Assembly (NCBI GenBank): GCA_019115185.1 | Contig: DXDZ01000083.1 | Coordinates: 1-35,254 of the forward strand | Length of the DNA stretch: 35,254 bases | Reading direction: 5' to 3' | From: Candidatus Agathobaculum merdipullorum | GTDB taxonomy: Bacteria; Bacillota; Clostridia; Oscillospirales; Butyricicoccaceae | Shown here: one piece after another, positions 1-9,890 of the stretch | Layout: each line of letters starts with the position of its first letter | How positions within the stretch are numbered: the first letter of the stretch is position 1 | Notes under the pieces: generated by a model | The model's database searches: none | What the model saw: the letters and a program-made list of their open reading frames with translations, nothing else | What the model was told of the DNA's origin: nothing | Position numbers and translations under genes: made by a program

Positions 1-1088
1 TAGATCTCGGCGGGCGATTTGCTCATTTTGTCGATCAGCTGCATCGGGGTCAGCCGCCCGGTTTTGACCAGATAGGTATTGCACACGGAAAACGCGGTTT
101 CCAGCCCCGTGATGCCGCTCGGCGCTTTGGCGAACTCACGCGCCTTTTCTTCCTCGGTGTGCGGCGCATGGTCGGTGGCAATCATATCAATGGTGCCGTC
201 GCGCAGTCCTTCGATCAAAGCCTGCCGGTCGGCCTCGCAGCGCAGCGGCGGGTTCATGCGCGCATAAGTGCCGTGCGCGGGTACGTCATCCTCGGTCAGG
301 CTCAGGTGGTGCGGCGTGACCTCGGCATAGACGCGCGCGCCGAGCGCCTTGCCCGCGCGGATGAGCGCGACCGACTGTCCGCAGGAAACATGCTGGAACA
401 CCACGCGCGCGCCCGTGTCAAGCGCCAACGCGATATCGCGCGCGATCATCGCGGTTTCCGCCGCAGCCATTGCACCGGGCACGCCGAATTGTTTTGCAGC
501 CGCCGAACCGTAGTTGACGCCGGGGGACGGCACAAGCGAAGGCTCCTCCTCATGGAAAGACAGCAGAATGTCGCGCGCGGCAGCCTGCTCCATCGCTGTG
601 CGGCACAGCGCCGCCGAAGTCAGATTGATGCCGTCATCGGTCAGACAGGGCGCACCCGCAGCGGTCAGCGCGTCAAAATCAGTCAGCTCCTGCCCTTTCA
701 GACCCTTTGTCACTGCGCCCGCCTGCAAGACCTCCACCGGGCAGTCCTTCGCCTTATCGGTCACATATTGAATGATTTGGGGCGTGTCGCACGTCGGCAG
801 CGTATTCGCCATGCAGATCACGGTTGCGTAGCCGCCCGCAGCAGCCGCAGCTGCGCCGGTCAAAACGTCCTCTTTTTGCGTCTGACCAGGGTCGCGGAAA
901 TGCACATGCCCGTCCACAAAGCCGGGCGAAACCGTCAGCCCCGCCGCGTCATATACTTCACAGCCCGCAGGCGTGTCGATGTGCGGCTGCACCGCAGCAA
1001 TTACGCCATCATCCCCGATGAGCACATCGCGCGGCGCATCCACGCCGGTATACGGGTCAAGCACCCGGCCGTTTTGAATCAGCAGCAT
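1..1088 (-). CDS. pyrC: Dihydroorotase, C-terminus truncated by window start
   Basis: Reverse translation starts MLLIQNGRVLDPYTGVDAPRDVLIGDDG and contains DGHVHFRDPGQTQKED and MIATDHAPHTEEEK (amidohydrolase/dihydroorotase motifs); RBS ggaggttttt upstream of ATG. No stop before the window edge, so it is absent from the ORF track. Confidence 0.93.
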   Translation of the reverse strand, partial: MLLIQNGRVLDPYTGVDAPRDVLIGDDGVIAAVQPHIDTPAGCEVYDAAGLTVSPGFVDGHVHFRDPGQTQKEDVLTGAAAAAAGGYATVICMANTLPTCDTPQIIQYVTDKAKDCPVEVLQAGAVTKGLKGQELTDFDALTAAGAPCLTDDGINLTSAALCRTAMEQAAARDILLSFHEEEPSLVPSPGVNYGSAAAKQFGVPGAMAAAETAMIARDIALALDTGARVVFQHVSCGQSVALIRAGKALGARVYAEVTPHHLSLTEDDVPAHGTYARMNPPLRCEADRQALIEGLRDGTIDMIATDHAPHTEEEKAREFAKAPSGITGLETAFSVCNTYLVKTGRLTPMQLIDKMSKSPAEI

Positions 1089-1164
1089 AGAAAAACCTCC
1101 ACGAAATAGGATGTCCGCCCGCCGGGGCGGCAATTCTGTTTCCTTTATTGTATCATGGCGCTTT

Positions 1165-1357
1165 CCGCGCCGCAAGGCGCGCATATAACAGAAACCGGCG
1201 GTTATACCGCCGGTTTCATGAAAAGCCCAGCTTTGCCAGGCTTTTTATACAAGGAAGAGAAAAAGTTTCGTACACCGGAACTTTTTCTCGTTTGGACGTA
1301 TCCGCGGCACAGCTGCGGTGCGTCCCTCTTCGACCAAACCTGTACGGTTTGGTCGAA
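1165..1357. repeat. Run of consecutive inverted repeats/hairpins in the CDF-pyrC intergenic region, including a terminator at 1329-1357
   Basis: CGCGCC-GCAA-GGCGCG; GAAACCGGCGGT-TAT-ACCGCCGGTTTC (1191-1217); AAAAGCC..GGCTTTT; GAGAAAAAGTT..AACTTTTTCTC (1257-1289); TTCGACCAAACC-TGTAC-GGTTTGGTCGAA (1329-1357). Confidence 0.75.
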
Positions 1358-1362
1358 ATTTT

Positions 1363-2529
1363 TCACATTTGGTGATCCAGCGTCACCACCGGATTATACC
1401 GCGTGTCGATCTCCTTGAGCCGATCGTAAATCTGCATCATCAGTTCACGCTTTCCCTTTTCATCATACGTAAACGGCACGACTACGTCAAAAATCAGGTT
1501 GATCTGCCGCTCACCGTCCACCACGCGAAAATCGTGCATGGAAAGTTTCTCGTCAATGTCTCGCAGCACGTTGTCCACCTGCTCACGCAGCGCGGCAACA
1601 TGCTCGTTGTTGACATCGATCGGGTCCATGTGGATAACCAGATACACACCCGTGCGCTGCCAGACGCGCTTTTCCGCTTCGTCAATGACCTCATGCACCG
1701 CGACAAAGTCCGAATCGCTCGGCACCTCGGCATGCAGCGAAGCCAGCGAACGGCCTGCGCCGTAATTATGGATAATCAGATCATGTACGCCGACAATATA
1801 ATCGGATTCGCGCACAATTTCCGCGATGTTATGCGCGATCTCCGGGTCCGCCGCCTCACCGAGCAGCGGCGCAATCGTGTCGCGCACGATACCCACGCCT
1901 GCCCAGAGGATAAACAGCGCCACCAGCACGCCGACATAGCCGTCCACCGGCAGGGTGGTAAAGCGGCCTGCGATCATGCCAATGACAACCACCGAGGTCG
2001 TAATGACGTCGTTGCGGCTGTCCTGCCCCGCCGCTATCAGCACCGGGGATTCAATGCGGCGGCCGATGGACGAGTTAAACGCGCCCATCCACAGCTTTAC
2101 CAGCATGGACACCGCCAGAATTACCAGCAAAACGACCGAAAACGCCACCGGTTCGGGATGGATGATGCGGTCGAATGAGGTTTTGAGGAACTCAAAGCCC
2201 ACCAGCACGATGATGAACGCCACGATCAGGCCCGCGATGTACTCAGTGCGGCCGTAGCCGAACGGATGCTTGGCATCCGGCGCCTTGCCCGACACCTTGA
2301 AGCCTACAATCGAAATCAGGCAGGAAAGCCCGTCAGACAGGTTATTGAACGCATCCGCCGCAATCGAGATCGAGCCGGTCAGCAGACCGATCACCAATTT
2401 CAGCACAAACAGAAACACATTGCACGCAATGCCCACGCCGCCGGACAAAATACCGTATCGCTCACGCACGCGCGCATCGCGCGTATTCTCCGCATCATGG
2501 ATGAACCAACGGACCAATGCTTTGGTCAT
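1363..2529 (-). CDS. Cation diffusion facilitator (CDF) family transporter
   Basis: 388 aa; NNLSDGLSCLISIVGFKVSGKAPDAKHPFGYGRTEYIAGL and a C-terminal cytoplasmic domain typical of CDF transporters; 4-nt overlap with the upstream gene. Confidence 0.93.
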   Translation of the reverse strand: MTKALVRWFIHDAENTRDARVRERYGILSGGVGIACNVFLFVLKLVIGLLTGSISIAADAFNNLSDGLSCLISIVGFKVSGKAPDAKHPFGYGRTEYIAGLIVAFIIVLVGFEFLKTSFDRIIHPEPVAFSVVLLVILAVSMLVKLWMGAFNSSIGRRIESPVLIAAGQDSRNDVITTSVVVIGMIAGRFTTLPVDGYVGVLVALFILWAGVGIVRDTIAPLLGEAADPEIAHNIAEIVRESDYIVGVHDLIIHNYGAGRSLASLHAEVPSDSDFVAVHEVIDEAEKRVWQRTGVYLVIHMDPIDVNNEHVAALREQVDNVLRDIDEKLSMHDFRVVDGERQINLIFDVVVPFTYDEKGKRELMMQIYDRLKEIDTRYNPVVTLDHQM

Positions 2530-2819
2530 AACAATCCCCTCAAATACAAAATGTTATAAATACCAACCAATATTGCAATCTGCAATATCATGATCGCCGG
2601 AATGCCCCACATGAAGCTGCGGTGCAGCGTTTTGTGACGAATGAGCAGCATGGTCAGATACACGCCCGGTCCGCCGCCCACCAGCGCCCAGAAAAACAGC
2701 GTGCGCTCGGGCACCCGCTTCCAGCCGCTGCGCGCCGCCAGTTTGTCATAGATGCAGACGGCCGCGCCAATCAGACTGACCGCAATAAAATAATATAATA
2801 CGCCCTGCACGTACGCCAC
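2526..2819 (-). CDS. DUF1294 family small membrane protein
   Basis: 97 aa; YDKLAARSGWKRVPERTLFFWALVGGGPGVYLTMLLIRHKTLH matches the DUF1294 pattern. Confidence 0.85.
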   Translation of the reverse strand: MAYVQGVLYYFIAVSLIGAAVCIYDKLAARSGWKRVPERTLFFWALVGGGPGVYLTMLLIRHKTLHRSFMWGIPAIMILQIAILVGIYNILYLRGLL

Positions 2820-2926
2820 GCCCTCCTCCGGCGAAATTTCTTTTTATTTTATCACAATCTGCTGCATATCGCAAACCGATATGAAAAAAATAGCCGCCGC
2901 TAACGCTGTTTGCCGCCCCACATCCC

Positions 2927-2981
2927 CCGCGCCGCAAGGCGCGCATACATAGAGAAGAACCGCCGTTTGGCGGTTCTTCTC
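2927..2981. repeat. GC-rich GCAA-loop hairpin plus terminator hairpin (second copy of the composite at 1165-1217)
   Basis: CCGCGCCGCAAGGCGCGCATA at 2927-2947 is identical to 1165-1185; followed by GAGAAGAACCGCC-gttt-GGCGGTTCTTCTC (2952-2981). Confidence 0.8.
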
Positions 2982-2995
2982 ATCAGCCCTATGCT

Positions 2996-3922
2996 TCAAT
3001 CGACTATTTTTTTCGGGCTACCGTTATCAAACGGCTGCTTGAAATGGCAGTACAGCTGCAATCCGGAATCGAATTGCGCGGCATACTGCCCTGCCAGCCC
3101 TGCCGCGCCGATGCGCGCCAGCCCGAACAGATCAGGCACGGAATCCGTGCGCGTTTCTTCCGGCCTCCACAGGTTGTGCCAGGGGGTGTGCTGCTCATTG
3201 AGCGCGTCCCACGCCGGACGCTCCACCTTCATGTGCCCGGTCAGGATCGCGCCGCGCCCAGCCAGACGCTCGAGCCGCTGCGCGGTGCGGTAGGTGCGGC
3301 GCTTGTCGGCATAGAAAAACTTTTCCCACGTCAGCATCTCCTCAAACGAGCGGCGCAGGTCGCGCACCGCCACGTCTGCGCCGTACACATTTTTCAGCAC
3401 CGCATGCAGCAGCACCGCAAGCACGGCCTGCTCGGCGGGCGGTAGGGTATATAAGCCTTCCGGCCGGAAGTTCGTGACCGGGGACTGGTATGCCTTTTCG
3501 TATACCAGATAATCGATGTCGCTTTCAATCTGGCAATGCACCGCCGAAGCGTTGAGCTTGGGCTCCGCCTCACAGATCTGCACCTGACGGCAGTAAACAT
3601 AGGGGTGGATCTCGCTGTCGAGTGCGAGATGGCAGACAAAACCGTAGAAGTATGCCGCGGCGATCTCCTGCGACTCGCCCGTCAGGTCGCGCACACCGCG
3701 CGCGAGCGCTGCGAACAGCTCGTCGGTCTTTTCCGAGTGCATCCGATTGCCCAGCTTGTGCAAGGGACTTCCCAGCAGAATCTTACGGTAAAACAGCGGG
3801 TCCGGCCCCTGACAGCCCCACCGAAAACTCACCGGATGCTTTTGCACCAGTTCCTGCACCGGCGCGGGAAAGACGCTCAGCGCCTGCTCTCCAAACAGAT
3901 GATGCGATACAAAATCCGCCAT
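2996..3922 (-). CDS. Zinc-dependent phospholipase C-like protein
   Basis: 308 aa; MADFVSHHLFGEQALS...FRWGCQGPDPLFY and YFYGFVCHLALDSEIHPYV His/Asp motifs typical of the zinc-dependent PLC-like family. Confidence 0.8.
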   Translation of the reverse strand: MADFVSHHLFGEQALSVFPAPVQELVQKHPVSFRWGCQGPDPLFYRKILLGSPLHKLGNRMHSEKTDELFAALARGVRDLTGESQEIAAAYFYGFVCHLALDSEIHPYVYCRQVQICEAEPKLNASAVHCQIESDIDYLVYEKAYQSPVTNFRPEGLYTLPPAEQAVLAVLLHAVLKNVYGADVAVRDLRRSFEEMLTWEKFFYADKRRTYRTAQRLERLAGRGAILTGHMKVERPAWDALNEQHTPWHNLWRPEETRTDSVPDLFGLARIGAAGLAGQYAAQFDSGLQLYCHFKQPFDNGSPKKIVD

Positions 3923-3961
3923 GCTATAACCTCCTTCAGTCAGACAAAAACAGCGGAAATC

Positions 3962-4942
3962 TCAGTCAATCCCGGGAAATACAATGCCCGCGTCCTGCCG
4001 CGCGCGCTCGAGCAGCTCCATCATTTGGATGGTTTTCTCCATCCGGCGACGGCAGTCCGCGCGGTCATCCGCCGAGACCAGCCCCGCGATGCCCTGCATT
4101 TCCCAGTACCACGCGGTTTCGCCCTGCTGCTCGTCAAAAACCTGCTGGCCCTCGTCGGTCACGACCGTGACGCGCGTGCACATGCTGACCGGGTTCTCCA
4201 CGCGGATGAATCCCTTTTCTCCTATGATATGCGCGCCGTTTTCGCTCTTGCAGTCCTTTGCGCCCGTGCACTGGGCGACAAATCCCGGATACTCCAGCAC
4301 AGCCACACCGCCAAGGTCGATGCCGTTTTCATGTCGCCGCGCGTGATAGGTCACGTGTTCCGGCATACCGAACAGGCCGTAAACAAAATACAGATTATAC
4401 AGGTTGATATCCATGAGCGCGCCGCCTGCAAAAGCAGGGTTAAAGACGTTGGGTGTCTGCCCGGCCATGAGCGCGTCGAACTTGCTCGAATACTGGCAGA
4501 AGGTGCACGACACCTGCCGCACCGGCCCGATTTTGGACAGATTTTCGCGGATGCGCGCAAAATGCGGCTGGAACAGCGTCGTGATGCCCTCCAGCAGGAA
4601 CAACCCTTTGCGCTCCGCGAGTGCGGCCAGCTCCTCCGCCTGCGCACGGGTGGGCGTGAACGGCTTTTCGCAAATCACATGCTTGCCGCTCTCGAGCGCC
4701 GCCTTGGTCTGCGCATAGTGCAGGCTGTTGGGCGAGGCAACATAAACCCAATCCACCGCCGGGTCCGCCAGCATATCCTCCAGCTTGGTATACACCTTGC
4801 TCACGCCAAACCGCTCCGCCAGCGCGCGGCCGGTCGCTTCTCCGCGCGAATAGATCGCCTCATAGGTCACGCCCGCCGTGCGCACGGCCTCGGTCATCAC
4901 CCATGTCACAATGTTGCCCGTTCCAATCGTCCCGATTTTCAT
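3962..4942 (-). CDS. Gfo/Idh/MocA family oxidoreductase
   Basis: MKIGTIGTGNIVTWVMTEAV (Rossmann), HYAQTKAALESGKHVICEKPFTPT (EKP motif). Start placed at internal ATG 4942 rather than 5083. Confidence 0.9.
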   Translation of the reverse strand: MKIGTIGTGNIVTWVMTEAVRTAGVTYEAIYSRGEATGRALAERFGVSKVYTKLEDMLADPAVDWVYVASPNSLHYAQTKAALESGKHVICEKPFTPTRAQAEELAALAERKGLFLLEGITTLFQPHFARIRENLSKIGPVRQVSCTFCQYSSKFDALMAGQTPNVFNPAFAGGALMDINLYNLYFVYGLFGMPEHVTYHARRHENGIDLGGVAVLEYPGFVAQCTGAKDCKSENGAHIIGEKGFIRVENPVSMCTRVTVVTDEGQQVFDEQQGETAWYWEMQGIAGLVSADDRADCRRRMEKTIQMMELLERARQDAGIVFPGID

Positions 4943-5107
4943 ATGCAGCCTCTTTCCGCCTTGCGGCATTCCGTTTTCCTTTATCATGGCATACTTTTCC
5001 GCTGCGCGCAACGGATTTTTTGTCCTCTTTACAAAAAAACGCAGCCGCCTTTCCCGCAGGGAAAAAACGGCTGCGCCATCCATCTTCTTTTTTGCAAACG
5101 AGCCGGC

Positions 5108-5851
5108 TTAGCCTTCGTAATCCGCTTCGTTTTCCCAGTTGTGCCAAACTGCCTGCACGTCGTCGTTGTCCTCGAGATTATCGAGCAGCTTGCGCATCTG
5201 AGCCATATCCTCTTCCTTTTCGAGGGTGACATAGTTCTGCGGCACCAGTTCGACCTCAGCCTCGACAAAGGAGTAGCCCAGCGTCTCGAGCGCTTCGCGC
5301 ACCGCGGAGAAATCCTCCGGCGCGGTGTAGATCTCGAAAGTCTCCTCGTCAGCCTGGAAGTCCTCGGCACCAGCGTCCAGCGCCTGCATCATCACGGTGT
5401 CCTCGTCCAGCTCGCCGCGCCCCATGATGATAACGCCTTTCTTGTCGAACTGCCAGGATACGCAGTTGGTCGCGCCCAGACCCGCGCCGTACTTGTCAAA
5501 CAGGTGGCGCACGTCGGCAACCGTGCGGTTCTTGTTATCGGTCAGCGTTTCGACAACGACTGCCACGCCGCCGACGCCGTAGCCCTCATAGTTGTTGGCC
5601 TCGTAGTTGACCTGACCGTTCGCACCCGAATACTTGTCCAGCGTGCGCTTGATGTTATCGTTGGGCATATTGTTGGCCTTGGCCTTGGCGATGCAGTCGC
5701 GCAGGCGGGAGTTAAAGTCCGGGTTAGCCGAACCGCCTTCCTTGATGGCAATGGCCATTTCACGGCTGATCTTGGTGAAGATTTTCGCTTTTTTCGCGTC
5801 GTTTGCGCCCTTGCGCTTGGCAATATTATGCCACTTGGAGTGTCCCGACAT
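5108..5851 (-). CDS. YebC/PmpR family DNA-binding regulatory / translation-associated protein
   Basis: 247 aa; MSGHSKWHNIAKRKGANDAKKAKIFTKISREM is the diagnostic N-terminus. Confidence 0.97.
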   Translation of the reverse strand: MSGHSKWHNIAKRKGANDAKKAKIFTKISREMAIAIKEGGSANPDFNSRLRDCIAKAKANNMPNDNIKRTLDKYSGANGQVNYEANNYEGYGVGGVAVVVETLTDNKNRTVADVRHLFDKYGAGLGATNCVSWQFDKKGVIIMGRGELDEDTVMMQALDAGAEDFQADEETFEIYTAPEDFSAVREALETLGYSFVEAEVELVPQNYVTLEKEEDMAQMRKLLDNLEDNDDVQAVWHNWENEADYEG

Positions 5852-6022
5852 GGTGGAAAGTCCCTCTTTCTATCTGAAATAAATTAAATATAACCTCAAA
5901 AACGCCATACGGCGCATACAAATTTTATCAGATTTTTTATGTTTCCGCAATACCCGCGCGTATATTTTTCCCTTGCAGCGTGCAAACTACGCTCGAAATC
6001 TTCAAAAAAGAGGTGATTTCCC

Positions 6023-6142
6023 ATGAGCAAGCAGAACAAGCGTCAGAACCCGTCCACCACGAACCAGTGTCCGAACGGAAGCCAGAATAAGAACCCGCAG
6101 CCGAACACCCAGAGCAAGAATCCGAACAGCGCGCAGGACTAA
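6023..6142 (+). CDS. 39-aa Asn/Gln/Pro/Lys/Ser-rich small protein
   Basis: ATG at 6023 after aagaggtgattt RBS; MSKQNKRQNPSTTNQCPNGSQNKNPQPNTQSKNPNSAQD*; followed by a strong terminator. Too short for the supplied ORF track. Confidence 0.7.
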   Translation: MSKQNKRQNPSTTNQCPNGSQNKNPQPNTQSKNPNSAQD

Positions 6143-6180
6143 CCGGTCCGATCCGCCGTTCTGACTTACGGCTTGGGCAA

Positions 6181-6212
6181 ACAAAAGGACGTGCCGCAGC
6201 ACGTCCTTTTGT
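6181..6212. terminator. Convergent bidirectional terminator between the small protein and pfk
   Basis: ACAAAAGGACGTGC-CGCA-GCACGTCCTTTTGT, perfect 14-bp stem. Confidence 0.9.
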
Positions 6213-6221
6213 GTTTTGCGT

Positions 6222-7298
6222 TCAGTCGCCCATCGACAGGCCGAGAGCGCGCGCCGCGCGCACCACTTCGCTGTCGGGCGGAACGGTTTTGAGCTTGCCC
6301 GCCACTTCTTTGAGCGGCACGGGCACGATCTTATCGTCTTGCAGCGCCACCATATAGCCGTACTTCTTCTCGCGGATGAGATGCGCCGCCGCCACGCCGA
6401 AGCGGCTGGTCAGCAGACGGTCAGCCGGGCAGGGCGCGCCGCCGCGCTGATAGTGACCCGGAATGGTCACGCGGATCTCATGCCCCGTGATCTCCTTGAG
6501 CTCGTCCGCAATGCGGTAGGAAATGGACGGATAGGGCATTTTCTCGCGCGCAGCCTTGAATTCCTTCTTGCTCATCTTGGCCTCTTCCTGACTGATTGCG
6601 CCTTCTGCAACCGCCAGAATCGAGAAGCGCTTGCCGCTCTGGGCGCGCTTGTCGATCGCTTGCGCGATCTTCTTGGCCGAATACGGAATCTCCGGAATGA
6701 TGATTACGTCCGCGCCGGACGCAATGCCGGAATACAGCGTCAGCCAGCCGGCCTTGTGGCCCATGACCTCCACAATAAACACGCGCGAATGCGAGAACGC
6801 AGTGGAGTGGATAGAGTCGATCACCGTCGTGGCGATGTCGATCGCGGACTGGAAGCCGAAGGTCATTTCCGTGCCCCACAGGTCATTGTCGATCGTCTTG
6901 GGCAGTGTCACGACATTGACGCCGTTCTGACTGAGGAGGTTCGCGGTTTTGTGCGTACCGTTGCCGCCGAGAATAACCAGGCAGTCAAAGCCTTCCTCGT
7001 TTACGGTTTTGAGCATTTTTTGCAGCTTGGTTTCCTCGCTGTCCTCACTCGCCTTCTGCATTTGCTTGAACGGTTGGCGGGATGTGCCGAGAATCGTGCC
7101 GCCCACGGTCAGGATATCCGAAAAATCCCGCGGGTTCATTTCATGGTAATCGCCCTCGATCAAACCGCGGTAGCCATCCCGGATGCCATAAATGGTCACC
7201 TTGCTGCCCAGTTCGTTATACAGCGTCTTTGCCACGCCGCGCAGGGCGGAGTTCAGGCCCTGGCAGTCGCCGCCGCTTGTCAGCATGCCAATCTTCAT
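6222..7298 (-). CDS. pfkA: 6-phosphofructokinase
   Basis: MKIGMLTSGGDCQGLNSALRG, GGNGTHKTA, PKTIDND, HKAGWLTLYSGIASGAD; start at ATG 7298 with RBS aaggaggttgcgc. Confidence 0.93.
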   Translation of the reverse strand: MKIGMLTSGGDCQGLNSALRGVAKTLYNELGSKVTIYGIRDGYRGLIEGDYHEMNPRDFSDILTVGGTILGTSRQPFKQMQKASEDSEETKLQKMLKTVNEEGFDCLVILGGNGTHKTANLLSQNGVNVVTLPKTIDNDLWGTEMTFGFQSAIDIATTVIDSIHSTAFSHSRVFIVEVMGHKAGWLTLYSGIASGADVIIIPEIPYSAKKIAQAIDKRAQSGKRFSILAVAEGAISQEEAKMSKKEFKAAREKMPYPSISYRIADELKEITGHEIRVTIPGHYQRGGAPCPADRLLTSRFGVAAAHLIREKKYGYMVALQDDKIVPVPLKEVAGKLKTVPPDSEVVRAARALGLSMGD

Positions 7299-7457
7299 AT
7301 GCGCAACCTCCTTTTTATTACCTTTATCATACGCCAATTTTTCCGTGTTGTGAAGAGGCTTTCCATAGGTTTTACATCCGCATCGTAATTCATCCGTTTT
7401 TGACTACTGTCGCAGTCCGCGGTATTTTCTGCGTCAAATTTTTGTAGGATTCATCAG

Positions 7458-7486
7458 TTGCATACCATATGTAGTTGTGTTATTCT
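7458..7486 (+). promoter_or_regulatory. Predicted sigma-70-type promoter for the riboswitch-pflB transcript
   Basis: TTGCAT (7458-7463), 17-bp spacer, TATTCT (7481-7486). Confidence 0.65.
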
Positions 7487-7498
7487 AAGATCAGACAA

Positions 7499-7612
7499 GT
7501 TCCCTGCAACTGACGGACAAGGTGGAGCGCAAACCACCGGGGAGCAGGGGTTCCGTAAAAATGCCGACCGTCTGGGCAGTGTCGCACAAGATACGCGATG
7601 CTGCCCTTTTTT
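7499..7612 (+). promoter_or_regulatory. ZTP/ZMP riboswitch (pfl motif) with overlapping intrinsic terminator
   Basis: CTGACGGACAAGGTGG...CCACCGGGGAGCAGG...GCCGACCGTCTGGGCA matches the pfl-motif layout: P1 (ccctgc/gcaggg), P2 (ggtgg/ccacc), GACGG/CCGTC pairing. Terminator GGGCAGTGTCGC/GCGATGCTGCCC + TTTTTT (7574-7612) overlaps the conserved CCGTCTGGGC. Confidence 0.9.
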
Positions 7613-7661
7613 GCATCCAAAAAAGGGCAGCCGAACCAAAGAAACAGGAGGAATCACCTAT

Positions 7662-9890
7662 ATGAACGCATGGAACACCTTCATCGGCGGCGATTGGCAG
7701 AATGAGATCAACGTCCGCGATTTCATCCAGAAAAACTACACCCCTTATGAGGGCGACGGCGCGTTCCTCGCGCCCGCAACCGCCCGCACGACCGCGATGC
7801 GCGAAAAGTTTGACGCGCTGCTCGCGGAAGAGCGCGAGAAGAACGGCGTGCGCAATGTCGATACCGATACCGTTATCACGATCACGGCGTTCGGCCCGGG
7901 CTACCTCGATAAGGAGAACGAGATCATCGTCGGCCTGCAAACCGACGAGCCTTTAAAGCGCGCCTGCAACCCGTTCGGCGGTATGCGCATGGTGCGCGAA
8001 GCCTGCAAGGCCTACGGCTACGAGGTTTCCCCCAAGATCGAAGAGGAATTCAAATACCACAAGACGCATAACGACGGCGTGTTCTCGGCCTACACCAAGG
8101 ATGTGCGTGAAGCGCGTCACGTCGGCCTGCTGACCGGCCTGCCGGACGCATATGGCCGCGGCCGCATCATCGGCGACTATCGCCGCGTCGCGCTCTACGG
8201 CGTGGACCGTCTGATCGAGGAAAAGCAGCGCGATAAGGACGCACTGGGCAACGTGCCGACGACCGAAAAGGAAATCCGCACCGCGGAGGAACTGAGCGAC
8301 CAGATCAAGGCACTGAAAGACATGGTGAAAATGGCTGCCGATTACGGTTTTGACATCACCCGCCCCGCCGAGAACGCAAAGGAAGCCGTGCAGTGGCTGT
8401 ACTTCGCTTATCTCGCAGGCATCAAGGAGCAGAACGGCGCGGCAATGAGCCTTGGCCGCACCTCCACCTTCCTCGATATCTACTTCGAGCGCGACCTCAA
8501 GGCAGGCGTGCTGACCGAGTCCGAGGCGCAGGAGATAATGGACGATTTCGTGCTGCATCTGCGCATGGCGCGCCATCTGCGCACCCCCGAGTACAACGAG
8601 CTGTTCGGCGGCGACCCGATGTGGATCACCGAGTCGATCGGCGGCATCGGCGAGGACGGCCGCCCGCTCGTGACCAAGAACAGCTTCCGCGTGCTGCATA
8701 CGCTGTATAACCTCAACCCGGCAGCCGAGCCCAATCTGACCGTCCTCTGGAGCGAGCAGCTGCCCGAGAACTGGAAAAAGTTCATCGCCAAGGTATCCAT
8801 CGACACCGACGCTCTCCAGTATGAGAACGATGACGTGATGCGCCCGTACTACGGCGATGACTACGCGATCGCCTGCTGCGTTTCCGCGATGCGCGTGGGT
8901 AAGGATATGCAGTTCTTCGGCGCGCGCGCCAACATCGCAAAGCTGATGATGATGGCCATCAACGGTGGCCGCGACGAAAACAAGTTCGAGCAGGTCGGCC
9001 CGGAAATGCCGGTCATGGAAGGCGATACACTCGACTATGACGAGGTTTGCCGCCGTATGGACTTCTACCGCCCGTGGCTGGCTAAGACCTACGTTTCCGC
9101 GATGAACACCATCCACTATATGCACGACAAGTACGCCTATGAAAAAAGCCAGATGGCCCTGCACGACACCGAGGTTCGCCGCCTGATGGCGTTCGGCATC
9201 GCGGGCATGAGCTGCATGGCGGATTCGCTCTCTGCGATTAAATACGCCAAGGTGCACCCGATCCGCAACCCAGAAAACGGCATCATCGTCGATTTTGAAA
9301 TCGAGGGCGACTTCCCGAAGTTCGGCAACGACGACGACCGTGTGGATACCATCGCCTGCGAGCAGGTCGAGAAGTTCTACCACGCGCTGACCGAATACCC
9401 GCTCTACCGCGGCGCGATCCACACCCTGTCCATTCTGACCATCACCTCCAACGTCATGTACGGCAAAAAGACCGGCAACACGCCGGATGGCCGTCGGCAC
9501 GGCGAGCCGCTCGCACCGGGCGCAAACCCGATGTCGGGCCGCGACAAGTCGGGAGCGCTGGCCTCGCTCAACTCGGTGGCAAAGCTCAGCTATGACTACT
9601 GCCGCGACGGCATCTCGAACACCTTCTCGATCACGCCGGGCGCGCTCGGCAAGACCGACGAGGCCCGCGTCAATAACCTCGTTGCCATCATGAGCGGCTA
9701 CTTCGCTCAGAAGGCACATCACCTGAACGTCAACGTCATGAACCGCGATACGCTGATCGCCGCTTACGAGCATCCCGAGCAGTACCCCAACCTGACCATC
9801 CGCGTTTCGGGCTATGCGGTCAACTTCTACAAGCTCAGCCGCGAGCAGCAGCGTGAAGTGATCTCCCGCACGTTCCACGAAGCGATCTAA
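7662..9890 (+). CDS. pflB: Formate C-acetyltransferase (pyruvate formate-lyase)
   Basis: [46 protein letters not shown] (active-site Cys-Cys) and C-terminal [17 protein letters not shown] (Gly-radical loop). Start at 7662 with aggaggaa RBS; upstream ORF extension is leader. Confidence 0.97.
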   Translation: MNAWNTFIGGDWQNEINVRDFIQKNYTPYEGDGAFLAPATARTTAMREKFDALLAEEREKNGVRNVDTDTVITITAFGPGYLDKENEIIVGLQTDEPLKRACNPFGGMRMVREACKAYGYEVSPKIEEEFKYHKTHNDGVFSAYTKDVREARHVGLLTGLPDAYGRGRIIGDYRRVALYGVDRLIEEKQRDKDALGNVPTTEKEIRTAEELSDQIKALKDMVKMAADYGFDITRPAENAKEAVQWLYFAYLAGIKEQNGAAMSLGRTSTFLDIYFERDLKAGVLTESEAQEIMDDFVLHLRMARHLRTPEYNELFGGDPMWITESIGGIGEDGRPLVTKNSFRVLHTLYNLNPAAEPNLTVLWSEQLPENWKKFIAKVSIDTDALQYENDDVMRPYYGDDYAIACCVSAMRVGKDMQFFGARANIAKLMMMAINGGRDENKFEQVGPEMPVMEGDTLDYDEVCRRMDFYRPWLAKTYVSAMNTIHYMHDKYAYEKSQMALHDTEVRRLMAFGIAGMSCMADSLSAIKYAKVHPIRNPENGIIVDFEIEGDFPKFGNDDDRVDTIACEQVEKFYHALTEYPLYRGAIHTLSILTITSNVMYGKKTGNTPDGRRHGEPLAPGANPMSGRDKSGALASLNSVAKLSYDYCRDGISNTFSITPGALGKTDEARVNNLVAIMSGYFAQKAHHLNVNVMNRDTLIAAYEHPEQYPNLTIRVSGYAVNFYKLSREQQREVISRTFHEAI

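Noticed and set aside
3536-5887. 783-aa plus-strand ORF
   Set aside because: Antisense to three well-supported minus-strand genes; His/Arg-rich translation typical of shadow ORFs in biased-codon DNA.
7491-7940. 149-aa minus-strand ORF over the pflB leader
   Set aside because: Overlaps the riboswitch and pflB start; explained by RNA structure.
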